Shown piece after piece: positions 37,317 through 46,176 of a DNA stretch of 64,000 nucleotides. This stretch comes from Variovorax boronicumulans. Its GTDB lineage: Bacteria; Pseudomonadota; Gammaproteobacteria; Burkholderiales; Burkholderiaceae_C. A program made the translations under genes and the position numbers. The notes under the pieces are model-generated. The model worked only from the letters and a program-made list of their open reading frames with translations. It was not told the origin of the DNA and made no database searches. Each line of letters opens with the position of its first letter. Position 1 is the stretch's first letter. The stretch lies in the NCBI RefSeq assembly GCF_007677875.1, contig NZ_VEDO01000003.1:388940-452939 (forward strand). Reading direction: 5' to 3'.

Positions 37317-39143
37317 TCAGGGCTTTTGCTGCTTGAGCGCGTCCTGCATGGCCTTCATCGGATCGTCCTCGGCCGGGGCCGCGGCCGGCGCCTCGGGCGC
37401 CGGTACCTCGGATGCCGAGGCCCCGTTCTCGGGTTCGGCCGGCTTCTCGTCCGCACCGTAGCCGCCATCGGAGCCATAGCCTTCGCCGGCCTCGGGCTGC
37501 AGGCCCTGGCGCATCTGTTCGCCGACCGCCTTGAGGTCGTAGGTCTGCGCCTTGTCCAGGCTACCCGTCACGAGGTTGGGGAAGGCGATCATCACGCCCA
37601 CCATGAACAGCTGGATCAGCAGGAACGGGATCGCGCCCTTGTAGATCTGCATGGTCGTCACCGGGTCCATCACCTTCTTGGTCACGCGGTCGACGTAGGG
37701 CTTGTCCGGTGCGACGGAGCGCAGGAAGAACAGCGCGAAGCCAAAGGGCGGGTGCATGAACGAGGTCTGCATGTTCATCGCCAGCAGCACGCCGAACCAG
37801 ATCAGGTCGATGCCCAGCTTGTCGGCCACCGGTGCCAGCAGCGGCACGACGATGAAGGACAGTTCGAAGTAGTCCAGGAAGAAGGCCAGTACGAATACCA
37901 GCAGGTTCACGAAGACCAGGAAGCCGACTTGCCCGCCCGGCAGGCTGGACAGCAGGTGCTCGACCCAGATCGGGCCGTCGGCGGCCTGGAACACCAGGCC
38001 GAACACGGTCGCGCCGATCAGGATGAACATCACGAAGCTGCCCAGCTTGGTCGTCGTGGCCAGCGCCTGCTTGAGCAGGGCCAGGTTCAGCCGGCCGCGC
38101 GCCCAGGCCATGACCAGCGCGCCGATGGCGCCCATGGCGCCGCCTTCGGTCGGGGTGGCCACGCCCAGGAAGATCGTGCCCAGCACCAGGAAGATGAGCA
38201 GCAGCGGCGGGATCAGCACGAAGGTCACGCGCTCGGCCAGGCGCGACAGCAGCTTCAGCCCGGCGAACTTGTTCACGAGCGCGATCAGCAGCGCCACCAT
38301 GGCGCCGCCGCACATGGCGACCACGACCTTCTCGTCGGTCGCCACGGTGGTGATCTCCTTCTCCAGCCACCAGCTGTGCACTTCGGCCATGTGGCGCGCC
38401 AGGAAGGCCGAGACCAGGAAGGAGATGATGGTCAGAACCAGCAGCGAGGGGTAGCCGCCGCTGCCGTTGGCCTCGCGGTAGATGCGGGCCTCGGGCGGCA
38501 GCGCCGGCACGCTCTTGGGCTTGAAGATGGCCAGGAAGGCGATGTAGGCCACGTAGCAGCCCACCAGCAGGAAGGCCGGCACGAAGGCGCCCTTGTACAT
38601 GTCGCCCACGCTGCGGCCGAGCTGGTCGGCCATGATGATCAGCACCAGCGAGGGCGGAATGATCTGCGCCAGCGTGCCCGAGGCCGCGATCACGCCGCTC
38701 GTGAACTTCCGGTCGTAGCCGTAGCGCAGCATGATGGGCAACGAGATCAGCCCCATGGAGATCACGGAGGCTGCGACCACGCCCGTGGTGGCCGCCAGCA
38801 GCGCACCCACGAACACCACGGCCAGGGCGAGGCCGCCGCGCATGGGGCCGAACACCTGGCCGACCGTGTCGAGCAGGTCCTCGGCCATGCCGCTGCGCTC
38901 CAGGATCAGGCCCATCAGCGTGAAGAAGGGCACGGCCAGCAGCGTGTCGTTGGCCATGATGCCGATCAGCCGCTGCGGCAGCCAGGCCAGCACCGAGGAG
39001 GGGAACACCCCGAGCTCGATGCCGATGATGCCGAAGGTCAGGCCGCAGGCGCCCAGGCTGAACGCGACCGGAAAGCCCAGCAGCAGGAAACAGATCAGCC
39101 CCGCGAACATGATCGGGGCGAAATTGGTGGTGATGAATTCCAT
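37317..39143 (-). CDS. dctM: TRAP transporter large permease (DctM)
   Basis: Large 12-helix sodium-coupled permease subunit, 608 residues starting MEFITTNFAPIMFAGLICF. It has the DctM core blocks ANDTLLAVPFFTLMGLI, TGVVAASVISMGLISLP and IIPPSLVLIIM. It is much longer than the usual 430 residues. There is a roughly 80-residue loop with extra hydrophilic sequence around residues 225-310, and a low-complexity Ala/Pro/Glu/Gly-rich tail of about 70 residues. It follows the small permease by 15 bases and works with the convergent TakP-like receptor. Confidence 0.9.
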   Translation of the reverse strand: MEFITTNFAPIMFAGLICFLLLGFPVAFSLGACGLTFGIIGIELGVFPSSVLAWLPQRLIGIMANDTLLAVPFFTLMGLILERSGMAEDLLDTVGQVFGPMRGGLALAVVFVGALLAATTGVVAASVISMGLISLPIMLRYGYDRKFTSGVIAASGTLAQIIPPSLVLIIMADQLGRSVGDMYKGAFVPAFLLVGCYVAYIAFLAIFKPKSVPALPPEARIYREANGSGGYPSLLVLTIISFLVSAFLARHMAEVHSWWLEKEITTVATDEKVVVAMCGGAMVALLIALVNKFAGLKLLSRLAERVTFVLIPPLLLIFLVLGTIFLGVATPTEGGAMGAIGALVMAWARGRLNLALLKQALATTTKLGSFVMFILIGATVFGLVFQAADGPIWVEHLLSSLPGGQVGFLVFVNLLVFVLAFFLDYFELSFIVVPLLAPVADKLGIDLIWFGVLLAMNMQTSFMHPPFGFALFFLRSVAPDKPYVDRVTKKVMDPVTTMQIYKGAIPFLLIQLFMVGVMIAFPNLVTGSLDKAQTYDLKAVGEQMRQGLQPEAGEGYGSDGGYGADEKPAEPENGASASEVPAPEAPAAAPAEDDPMKAMQDALKQQKP

Positions 39144-39158
39144 CGAACGGTGCTCCGA

Positions 39159-39761
39159 TCAGTTCGCGGTGGCGGCCTTGGCGGCTTCGCGCTCGCGCAG
39201 GATCTCGGCCAGTTCTTCCTCGGCGCTCTTCTCGCCGGCTTTGAGCGTCGGGTCGGGTCCATCGCCACTCAGGAAGGCAATGCGCTTGATGAGCTCGGAC
39301 CAGCCCTGCAGCATCAACAGCGAAAAGCCCACCGGCAGGGCCAGCCATACGGGCCAGCGGATCAGGCCGCCCGGGTTGCCCGACATCTCGCCCGATGCGT
39401 ACATCTGCTGGGTCATGGGCACGGTGTAGTACAGCACCAGCAGGCACAGCGGCGTGAGGAAGAACGCGAAGCCGACGATGTCGATCCAGATCTGCGCCTT
39501 CTTGGGCAGGCGGCTGTTGAGCACGTCGATGCGCACATGCTCGCGGTTGAGCAGCGTGAAGCCGGCGGCCACCAGGAACGACCAGGCGAACAGGTACCAC
39601 TGGACTTCCAGGTAGGCATTCGAACTGGTGTTGAACACCTTGCGTACCACGGCGTTGATCGCGCTGATGGCCGTGGACGCCAGGATCAGCCAGATCACCC
39701 ATTTGCCGACCTGGGCGTTGAGCCAGTCGATGGCCCGCGAGAGCTTTAACAAGCCTTGCAT
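39159..39761 (-). CDS. dctQ: TRAP transporter small permease (DctQ)
   Basis: Four-helix small permease subunit of 200 residues, starting MQGLLKLSRAIDWLNAQVGKW, with ARV-like helices and the typical EVQWYLFAWSFLVAAGFTL segment. A charged C-terminal tail (EKSAEEELAEILREREAAK) is cytoplasmic. GAGGAAG lies just before the ATG. It is the promoter-proximal gene of the dctQ-dctM pair. Confidence 0.9.
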   Translation of the reverse strand: MQGLLKLSRAIDWLNAQVGKWVIWLILASTAISAINAVVRKVFNTSSNAYLEVQWYLFAWSFLVAAGFTLLNREHVRIDVLNSRLPKKAQIWIDIVGFAFFLTPLCLLVLYYTVPMTQQMYASGEMSGNPGGLIRWPVWLALPVGFSLLMLQGWSELIKRIAFLSGDGPDPTLKAGEKSAEEELAEILREREAAKAATAN

Positions 39762-39910
39762 GTCTTCCTCGTGTGTGTTGGATGCCCCGATGCGAAAGCA
39801 CCCGGCACGCCGGCGTTGTGCGCCAGCGGGTCGGGTGCGTGAGGCGCGCGGATTTTATAGGGTGCGCCACGGCGTGCCACCGCGCCGCGCGCCTCGCCGG
39901 CCAGCATGCC

Positions 39911-39916
39911 CATAAT
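39911..39916 (+). promoter_or_regulatory. -10 element of the EgtB-like gene, predicted leaderless
   Basis: CATAAT ends six bases before the ATG at 39923 and there is no Shine-Dalgarno between. The rest of the 161-base divergent gap to dctQ shows no gene. Confidence 0.45.
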
Positions 39917-39922
39917 GGCCCG

Positions 39923-41137
39923 ATGCCAACGTCTTCCGCTGCCACGCTGTCCGCGTCCGTGGACACGCCTGCCTTCCGCCGCGCCGGCCGCGAGGCCTTG
40001 TCGCTGGCGCTGATGGATGCACGCAACCACACGCTGCACCTGCTGGAGCTGTGCGAGCGCCATGGCGCGGGCATGGCGGGCCGCGCGGGCGACCCGCTGT
40101 GGCTGGCCGGCCATTCCGGCTGGTTCGCCGAGCATTGGATCGGCCGCAACCCGCAGCGCCACCAGGGCGCGGCCTGTCCGCCGCGGCCGCTGCGGCTGGC
40201 CTCGATCGAGCCACGGGCCGACCTGTGGTGGGCCGATGGAGCGGAGCAAGGGCCTGATGCGGCCACCACGCGCGTCTATCTGCTCGAGCAGCTTGAGAGC
40301 ACGCTGGAACTGCTGGAGAAGGCACCCGACAACGATGCCGGCCTGTACTTTTTTCGCCTCGCGGTGGTGCACGAGGACCAGCGCGGCGAAGACATCCTGG
40401 TGCAGGCCCAGCGCCTGGGCGTGCCGGTGCCGCTGCTGGCGCGCGAGCCGCGCCGCCCTTCCGCGCCGCTGCTGGTGCCGGCCACGCGCTGGCAGCTGGG
40501 CGCGATGCCTAACGGCCTCGTGCTCGACAACGAGCAATGGGCCCATGCCGTGCAGATCCCCGAATTCGAGATCGATGCGCAACCGGTCAGCTGGGCCCAG
40601 TTCGTGGAATTCGTCGACGACGGCGGCTACGACCGCGCAGAACTCTGGCATCCCGAAGGCTGGGCCTGGCTGGAGCGCGAGCAGGCCCTGGACGAAGGCC
40701 GGCGCGGCCCCCGCTATGTAGAGCAGATCGGCGTGGCCAGCGGCGCCGTGCTGCAGCGGCGCTTCGGCCGCGCGGTGCGCATGGCTGCCGAGCACAGTGC
40801 CGTGCACGTGAGCTGGTGGGAGGCCGATGCCTGGTGCCGCTGGGCCGGCCGGCGCCTGCCCGCGGAGGCGGAATGGGATTGCGCCGCCCACACCGCGGCG
40901 CGGCGCGGCTTCGACTGGGGCATGGTGCACGAATGGATGGCCGGCACGCTGCAGCCCTGGCCTGGCTTCACGCCGGGGCCGTGGGCGGACATGAGCCAGC
41001 CCTGGATGGGTCGCGCGCGCGTGCTGCGCGGCGCCTCCTTCGCCACGCGTGCGCGGCTGCACGACCGTGGCCTGCGCGGCTTCGCGATGCCCGACAACGA
41101 CTGGCGCTTCGTCGGCTTTCGCAGCTGCGCGCTCTGA
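39923..41137 (+). CDS. EgtB/SenA-like SUMF1-fold protein with altered iron motif
   Basis: A 404-residue protein with the ergothioneine/selenoneine-synthase architecture: an N-terminal DinB-like helical domain (1-165) and a C-terminal formylglycine-generating-enzyme (SUMF1) domain ending RVLRGASFATRARL...GFRSCAL. His64 (LAGHSGWFAEHW) matches the first iron ligand of EgtB. The second motif, normally HX3HXE, reads His150-Glu-Asp-Gln-Arg154-Gly-Glu156, so one iron-binding His is Arg. The known members add a sulfur or selenium species to hercynine using non-heme iron. Here activity is uncertain. No senB/senC or egtD homologue is adjacent. Confidence 0.75.
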   Translation: MPTSSAATLSASVDTPAFRRAGREALSLALMDARNHTLHLLELCERHGAGMAGRAGDPLWLAGHSGWFAEHWIGRNPQRHQGAACPPRPLRLASIEPRADLWWADGAEQGPDAATTRVYLLEQLESTLELLEKAPDNDAGLYFFRLAVVHEDQRGEDILVQAQRLGVPVPLLAREPRRPSAPLLVPATRWQLGAMPNGLVLDNEQWAHAVQIPEFEIDAQPVSWAQFVEFVDDGGYDRAELWHPEGWAWLEREQALDEGRRGPRYVEQIGVASGAVLQRRFGRAVRMAAEHSAVHVSWWEADAWCRWAGRRLPAEAEWDCAAHTAARRGFDWGMVHEWMAGTLQPWPGFTPGPWADMSQPWMGRARVLRGASFATRARLHDRGLRGFAMPDNDWRFVGFRSCAL

Positions 41138-41140
41138 ACC

Positions 41141-41710
41141 TCAGGGCTTGGCGGCTGGCGCCGCGGCGGGCTCGGGCGTGCCGATGGCCGCGTCCAGCTT
41201 CTTGCGGATGGTGGCTTCCAGTGCCTTGAGCTTGGGTTCCATGTCGCCGCGCACCTCGGGGCCGAGCTTCTCGGCCAGCGGGCGGAACATCTCGTCGTTG
41301 ACCTGCTGGTACTTACGGAAAGCCGGTGCCTCCAGCGCGCCGATCAGCTGCTTGAGTTCGGCCTCGGAGAACTTGGCCTCCAGCACGGCACCGGTTGTCG
41401 AGGGCAGCAGCCGCACCGCGGCTTCGCGCAGGATGGGCGTGCTTTCCTCCACGAACTTGCGCACGTCGCCCTGCACGTCGCGGACCAGCGCCTCGCGCTT
41501 TTCCAGCGGCACGCGCTGCTGGATCACGGAGCCGACCGACTGCATGATGGCTCCCGCCGGCCGCTCGGCCAGTCCGCGCACCTGGGTCTCCACGATGGGG
41601 CGCTGCAACTGCAGCACCTTGGCGACGAGTTCCTTCTTGGCGGGCGAGGTTTCGGCATGGGCCAGGGTACTGGCCGCGACCAGCAGTGCGGCGGCGAGGA
41701 TCTTGTTCAA
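41141..41710 (-). CDS. DUF2059-type exported protein
   Basis: A 189-residue predicted periplasmic protein: signal peptide with cleavage after THAHA-like sequence (STLAHAE), then helical DUF2059 region with FSEAELKQLIGALEAPAFRK near the centre. The tail is Ala/Pro-rich. The start is a TTG (41710-41708) with AGGA seven bases upstream; no ATG gives a sensible signal peptide. Function unknown. It converges with the EgtB-like gene, three bases apart. Confidence 0.8.
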   Translation of the reverse strand: MNKILAAALLVAASTLAHAETSPAKKELVAKVLQLQRPIVETQVRGLAERPAGAIMQSVGSVIQQRVPLEKREALVRDVQGDVRKFVEESTPILREAAVRLLPSTTGAVLEAKFSEAELKQLIGALEAPAFRKYQQVNDEMFRPLAEKLGPEVRGDMEPKLKALEATIRKKLDAAIGTPEPAAAPAAKP

Positions 41711-41785
41711 AGCGTGTTCCTGTCTTGGAAGATGCGGGCGTGCCGGCCATTATCACCACGCCCGGTGACGCGGCCGGCACCAGGA

Positions 41786-42661
41786 TCAGCGCGCTGCCAG
41801 CAGGGCCACGAGCTCGGGCAGCAGGCGCTCGCCGTTGCCGGTCTGTACGGCCTGCTCCAGCGTCTGGCGCACGCCCTGGGCCACGGCACGCGCGGCACTG
41901 CCGTCCTCGGCCATCTGCGTGTAGTAGGTGAGGTCCTTGAGCGCGTTGGACATGGAAAAGCGCAGGCCTGATGTGTCCTGGGCCAGCAGGAACGGCTTGA
42001 GCCGCTCCAGTGCCGCGCCGCCGCCGCCGCCCTTGGCCAGCACGTCGACGAAGACCTCGGGCGCCACCCCGGCGCGTTGCGCACAGGCCGCGGCCTCGGC
42101 CAACAGCGTCACAAAGCCCAGCGAGACGTAGTTGTGCAGCAGCTTCATGCGGTGGCCCGCGCCGACGGGGCCGGCATGCGTGATGTTCTCGGCGAAGCAG
42201 GCGAGGATGGGGCGGCATTCGGCGAACAGCGCGGCATCGCCGCCGACCAGCAGGTTGAGCCGGCCCTCGTGCGCCTCCTTGGGCGTGCGCGTCATCGGCG
42301 TGTCCAGGAAGCGGCCGCCCGCGGCCTGCACGGCCTGCGCAACCCGTTCGGTGGAGGTCGGCACGGCCGTGGAGCAGTCGATCACCACGGTGCCGGGTTT
42401 CAGGCCCTCCAGCACGCCGCCCGCGCCGAGCAGCACGGCCTCGACCTGGGGCGTGCCGGTCACGCACAGGATCACCACCTCGGAAGCGGCGGCCACGTCC
42501 TTGGCGCTGGTCTGCGTGGTGACGCCGGCGGCCTTGAGCTCGTCCAGCGGCTGATTGCCTGCATGTTCGAGCACCGTGAGCGGGTAGCCGTGCTTGGCGA
42601 TGTTGCGAGCGATGCCGTGGCCCATGAGGCCGATGCCGATCATGCCGATCTTCTGTTTCAT
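41786..42661 (-). CDS. beta-hydroxyacid dehydrogenase (3-hydroxyisobutyrate DH family)
   Basis: NAD(P)-dependent oxidoreductase of 291 residues. The Rossmann motif GMIGIGLMGHGIARN is at the N-terminus, the substrate loop reads DTPMTRTPKEAHEGRLN, and the catalytic Lys lies in GHRMKLLHNYVSLG. Relatives oxidise or reduce 3-hydroxyisobutyrate, tartronate semialdehyde, L-threonate and similar acids. It is the last gene of the minus-strand run headed by the ApnO-like gene, so it may handle a C2-C4 sugar-acid product of that pathway, such as tartronate semialdehyde. That is inference. Confidence 0.85.
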   Translation of the reverse strand: MKQKIGMIGIGLMGHGIARNIAKHGYPLTVLEHAGNQPLDELKAAGVTTQTSAKDVAAASEVVILCVTGTPQVEAVLLGAGGVLEGLKPGTVVIDCSTAVPTSTERVAQAVQAAGGRFLDTPMTRTPKEAHEGRLNLLVGGDAALFAECRPILACFAENITHAGPVGAGHRMKLLHNYVSLGFVTLLAEAAACAQRAGVAPEVFVDVLAKGGGGGAALERLKPFLLAQDTSGLRFSMSNALKDLTYYTQMAEDGSAARAVAQGVRQTLEQAVQTGNGERLLPELVALLAAR

Positions 42662-42729
42662 GGCGTTGTCCTTGCTTGTTGGCGGGGAGGGGAGAGCGTG
42701 GCCGCGTGGCGCCGCATTGTCTGCAATGT

Positions 42730-43488
42730 TCACGTGCCGCCAGTGGGCGCTGGCCTGCGCCTGGCCGCTGCGCCTTGCTGCTGCGCAATGCGCTGGTACA
42801 GCGCGTTGGAGCGCAGCAGGTGCGCGCGCATGGCCTGTTCGGCCGCATCGCCGTCGCGGGCCGCGATGGCATCGACGATGCGCCGGTGCTCGGCCAGCGT
42901 GAGCTGCTCGGCGCCCGGGGCGCGCACCAGCGGCCGGTAGTAGTCGCTGCCCCAGCGGAAGATGGCCTCGACGATGGCCGGGAAGATCGGGTTGCCGCTG
43001 ATGCGCGCGATCTCGCGGTGAAATGCCATGTCGCGGTCGAGGAAGTGGTCCAGCTCGGCCAGCGAGGCCTCGTGCTCGGCGATGCGCGCCTCGAGCGCCT
43101 GCACGTCCTCGTGCGTGGCGCGCTCGGCCGCCATGCGCGCCATGCCGGCCTCCAGGAACACGCGTGCGTCCTTGAGGTGCTCCAGCGTGTCGGGCTGCAC
43201 GCTCAGCAGGTGGCGCGCGCCGCTGCCGATCTGGCGGATCAGGTCGTCGGCCGTCGGCACCACCACGCGCGCGCGCTCGCCATGCGAGATTTCCACGATA
43301 CCCGAGCGCTCCATGGCCTGCAGTGCCTCGCGCACGGCGGGCCGGCCCACGCCGTAGAAGTCCATGAGTTCGCGCTCCGGCGGCAACTGCTCGCCAGGGC
43401 GGATCTCGCCGCTTTCGATGCGGGCCATCAGGCGGTCCCGGACCTCCTGGTAGAGCTTGCGTTTCTGGATCGGGCCGGTGGTGCTCAT
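42730..43488 (-). CDS. NanR-like GntR-family (FCD) repressor
   Basis: A 252-residue regulator with an N-terminal GntR winged helix (GEQLPPERELMDFYGVGRPAVREALQAME) followed by the NanR-like signature SHGERARVVVP. A C-terminal FCD domain has metal-binding histidines in DMAFHREIA, AEHRRIV and MRAHL. FCD regulators usually bind a sugar acid or its phosphate and release DNA. It sits between the kinase and the dehydrogenase in the sugar-acid cluster. A TGGT...ACCA site upstream of the ApnO-like gene (47159-47177) is a candidate operator. Confidence 0.88.
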   Translation of the reverse strand: MSTTGPIQKRKLYQEVRDRLMARIESGEIRPGEQLPPERELMDFYGVGRPAVREALQAMERSGIVEISHGERARVVVPTADDLIRQIGSGARHLLSVQPDTLEHLKDARVFLEAGMARMAAERATHEDVQALEARIAEHEASLAELDHFLDRDMAFHREIARISGNPIFPAIVEAIFRWGSDYYRPLVRAPGAEQLTLAEHRRIVDAIAARDGDAAEQAMRAHLLRSNALYQRIAQQQGAAARRRPAPTGGT

Positions 43489-43525
43489 GCGAAAGGCGCG
43501 GACGGGCAGCTGTGCTGCGGGCGCA

Positions 43526-44911
43526 TTATCCGGGCGCCGCTGCAACGGCGCCGTCGCGCACGCGGGCGAAGAAGTCGGCCCCACCGATCTGGCCGCCCTT
43601 GAGCACGATCTCCAGTCCATCGCGCTGTGGCAGAGCCGACCAGGCGCGGCACAGCGGCGCGCCGGGCGCCAGGCCCGCGGCCACCGTCAGCGCCGTGATG
43701 CCGAGCGCGGCGGCCACCTCGCCCGAACTGTCGCCCCCTGCCACGGCGATGCGGCGCAGCGTGGGCGCGCGCTCCAGCACCGCGCGCATCAGCAGGGCCA
43801 GCACCTGGCCCGTACGCTGGGCGGCCTGGGCGCGTGACAGACCGGCAGCGGCGGCCGTGGCGTCGAAGGCCTGCACGGCCGGGTCGTCCGGGCCGCGCGC
43901 GGTGTAGAGCAGCGGGCTGGCGCCCCGGTCCAGCGCCGTGCAGGCTGCGTCGCACACGCGCGCCAATTCGTCTTGCGCCGCAGCGCCCAGCGCGCGCGCC
44001 AGGTCGATGCGCAGCAGGGCGAAGCCGTCGGCCTCGGCCTGGTCGATCTGCCGGGCCGTGACGGGCGAGCAGCTGCCGCTGACGGCCGCGGTGCGTCCGG
44101 CCGGTCCGGCGAGCGGCAAAGGCGCTGCTTCGGGCAGCAGGCCCTGCGCGCGCCACCAGGCCGTCAACGCGTACTGCAGGCCGGAGGAGGAGGCCGTGAA
44201 CACGCCCGCGCCGCGCTGCTCCCAGACCAGGCGGCCGGCCTCGCACAGCGTTTGCGCATCGAGCACGTCGATCAGCACCACGGGGGGCTCGGCCGCCGCC
44301 TGCAGGCACTGCGCCAGCGCCTGCGCCCCCAGCCCGGCCTTGAGCTGCGTGAAGTCCACCAGCGCGTGCGGCCGTTCGGTCTGCGCGCCCAGGTGGCGGC
44401 GCAGGTCGGCTTCGGCCATGGGCGTGACCGGGTGGCGCGACATGGTCGGGTGCCGGTCCAGGCGCCAGCCCTGGCCGTCGGCCACGGCGAACAGGTTGCC
44501 GAAGGCCTGGTAGCGGCCCAGCCGCGGCGCGCCCACCACCATGGGCGACCACCGGCCCGGCATCAGCGGCACGCCGATGTCGACGGCGCAGCCGATCGAG
44601 CCGATGGCGGGTGCGGAATCGAAGGTCGAGCAGATCTTGTACTGCAGCAGCGGCGCGCCGAGCCCGGCCAGGGCCTGCAGGGCCGGCCGCAGATGCGCGT
44701 GCATCCAGGCCGGGTCCCGGCCGCGCGACAGGCCGGCCAGACCCACGCAGCGCGCCTGTGGAAAGCGCGCCAGCGCGGCTGCGTCTGGCGTCTGCAGGAA
44801 CAGCACGGTGGGCACACCGGCGGCCGTGAAGGCCTCCAGCACGTCGGTGGAGCCGGTGAAATCGTCGCCGTAGAAGGCCAGCAGCAGGCCTGGGGGCAGA
44901 GGTTCGGCCAT
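43526..44911 (-). CDS. oiaK: four-carbon acid sugar kinase family protein (OiaK-like)
   Basis: A 461-residue DUF1537-family kinase. The N-terminal domain starts with YGDDFTGSTDVLEAF, the family's substrate-binding motif. The C-terminal nucleotide-binding domain has VAGGDSSGEVAAALGI and the end motif LKGGQIGGADFF. Characterised members phosphorylate 3-oxo-tetronates or 3-oxo-isoapionate. Linkage to a RuBisCO-like protein (ATGA overlap) and an ApnO-like oxidoisomerase favours 3-oxo-isoapionate kinase, making the 4-phosphate. The symbol is by context and not by direct proof. Confidence 0.8.
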   Translation of the reverse strand: MAEPLPPGLLLAFYGDDFTGSTDVLEAFTAAGVPTVLFLQTPDAAALARFPQARCVGLAGLSRGRDPAWMHAHLRPALQALAGLGAPLLQYKICSTFDSAPAIGSIGCAVDIGVPLMPGRWSPMVVGAPRLGRYQAFGNLFAVADGQGWRLDRHPTMSRHPVTPMAEADLRRHLGAQTERPHALVDFTQLKAGLGAQALAQCLQAAAEPPVVLIDVLDAQTLCEAGRLVWEQRGAGVFTASSSGLQYALTAWWRAQGLLPEAAPLPLAGPAGRTAAVSGSCSPVTARQIDQAEADGFALLRIDLARALGAAAQDELARVCDAACTALDRGASPLLYTARGPDDPAVQAFDATAAAAGLSRAQAAQRTGQVLALLMRAVLERAPTLRRIAVAGGDSSGEVAAALGITALTVAAGLAPGAPLCRAWSALPQRDGLEIVLKGGQIGGADFFARVRDGAVAAAPG

Positions 44912-46173
44912 CACCAGACGCCGAGCGCGGCCTGCAGTTCGGGGTGCTCGCGCGCATGCGCTGCCAGCGGCACGCCGGCCTGCGCGGCGTCCCAGGCCTG
45001 GCGCATCGCGGCCACGCCGGCGCCAATGCCGCCCCGGTGGCCCAGGATGCCGCCGCCGGCCGCGTGGATCAGGTCGCAGCCGCCGACGGCGGCATGCGTG
45101 GGCGCCGCCTGCAGCCCGGTCTGGCCCGAACTGAACACCGGCATGGCGACCATGGGATGGCCGTCGAAAGCCGGCGCCAGCACAGCCTGGGCCGCCGCGA
45201 CCACGCTGTCGTCGGGCTCGCTGAACTTGTTGGCCAGGCCGTTCACGTGCAGGTGGTCGGCGCCGGCCAGGCGCCACAGCAGCTGCCAAGGCGCGTAGTC
45301 CCAGCCCAGGGCCGGGCTGCGCGAGAGATAGCCCCAGCCGGCGCGGTGCCCGTGGATCGGCAACTGGGCATGGCGGCGCAAGGCCAGCAGGCCGGCCAGG
45401 CCGATGGACTGCAGGCACACCATCACGCAGGTGCCGCCCAGGGCCAGCACGAGGTCGTGGCGCCGGCGCATCTCGTCCAGGTCGCCCGTGATGTTGAAGG
45501 CCACCATCGCCTTGCGGCCGCTGCGCTCTGCCGCTTCGTTCACGACCTGCATGACGGCGCGCGCCCGGTCGTCGAACGGGCAGTGCGGGCCGTCGGCCTG
45601 CAGTTCGTCGTCCTTGACGAAGTCGATGCCGCCCTCGACCAGCTCGCGCACGGTGCCGGCCGTCTGCGCCGGCGTGAGGCCCACGCTGGGCTTGACGATG
45701 GTGCCGATCAGCGGCCCCCGGGGCACACCGGCCAGCCGGCGCGTGCCGGCGATGCCGAAGGCCGGGCCCGGCATGGCCGCCGCGAAGTCCGCCGGCAGGC
45801 GCAGGTCCAGCAGGCGCAGACCAGAGACCTGGCGCAGCTCGAACAGGTTGCCGGCCACGGTGGACACCAGGTTGGGCAGCGAAGGCCCCAGGTTCGCCAG
45901 CGGCCAGGACAGCGTGAGCCGGCAGCGCGTGTAGCGCGCCGACGCCATGCTGCTGGGCAGGCTGGGGCGGTCGCTGTGGTCGATGACATCCAGCCGCTCC
46001 ACGCGCGCACCGGCGCGCGCCTTGAGTTCGGGCGTCTCGCCCGGCACGGCCGTGAAAGTTCCGCTGGACTGTTCGCCGGCGATGACTTCCGCCGCCAGGT
46101 GCGGGTCGGCGCCGGTCTCCAGCCAGTAGCTGGCATGGATGCGGCCGTCAGGCGATGCGAAGCGCGCGGGCAT
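44911..46173 (-). CDS. RuBisCO-like protein (OiaX/OiaT type)
   Basis: A 420-residue form IV RuBisCO-like protein. It keeps the carbamylated-Lys motif: GGIDFVKDDE with Lys187, Asp189 and Glu190 matching Lys201, Asp203 and Glu204 of true RuBisCO. Lys161 in TIVKPSVGL corresponds to Lys175. The loop 6 region reads VFSSGQTGL, without the carboxylase Lys334, so CO2 fixation is not expected. In known D-apionate pathways such proteins act on 3-oxo-isoapionate 4-phosphate, either decarboxylating it (OiaX) or cleaving it to 3-phosphoglycerate and glycolate (OiaT). Which one this is cannot be decided from sequence alone. Its stop overlaps the kinase start. Confidence 0.85.
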   Translation of the reverse strand: MPARFASPDGRIHASYWLETGADPHLAAEVIAGEQSSGTFTAVPGETPELKARAGARVERLDVIDHSDRPSLPSSMASARYTRCRLTLSWPLANLGPSLPNLVSTVAGNLFELRQVSGLRLLDLRLPADFAAAMPGPAFGIAGTRRLAGVPRGPLIGTIVKPSVGLTPAQTAGTVRELVEGGIDFVKDDELQADGPHCPFDDRARAVMQVVNEAAERSGRKAMVAFNITGDLDEMRRRHDLVLALGGTCVMVCLQSIGLAGLLALRRHAQLPIHGHRAGWGYLSRSPALGWDYAPWQLLWRLAGADHLHVNGLANKFSEPDDSVVAAAQAVLAPAFDGHPMVAMPVFSSGQTGLQAAPTHAAVGGCDLIHAAGGGILGHRGGIGAGVAAMRQAWDAAQAGVPLAAHAREHPELQAALGVW

Positions 46174-46176
46174 GCC

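Noticed and set aside
37326..39749. 807-codon plus-strand open frame opposite the TRAP permease genes
   Set aside because: Composition dominated by His, Gln, Arg and Glu is what antisense of membrane-protein genes gives; no domain is visible.
39923..41137. Calling this a functional selenoneine or ergothioneine synthase
   Set aside because: One iron-ligand His is Arg and no partner genes (senB, senC, egtD) are present, so only family-level naming is supported.
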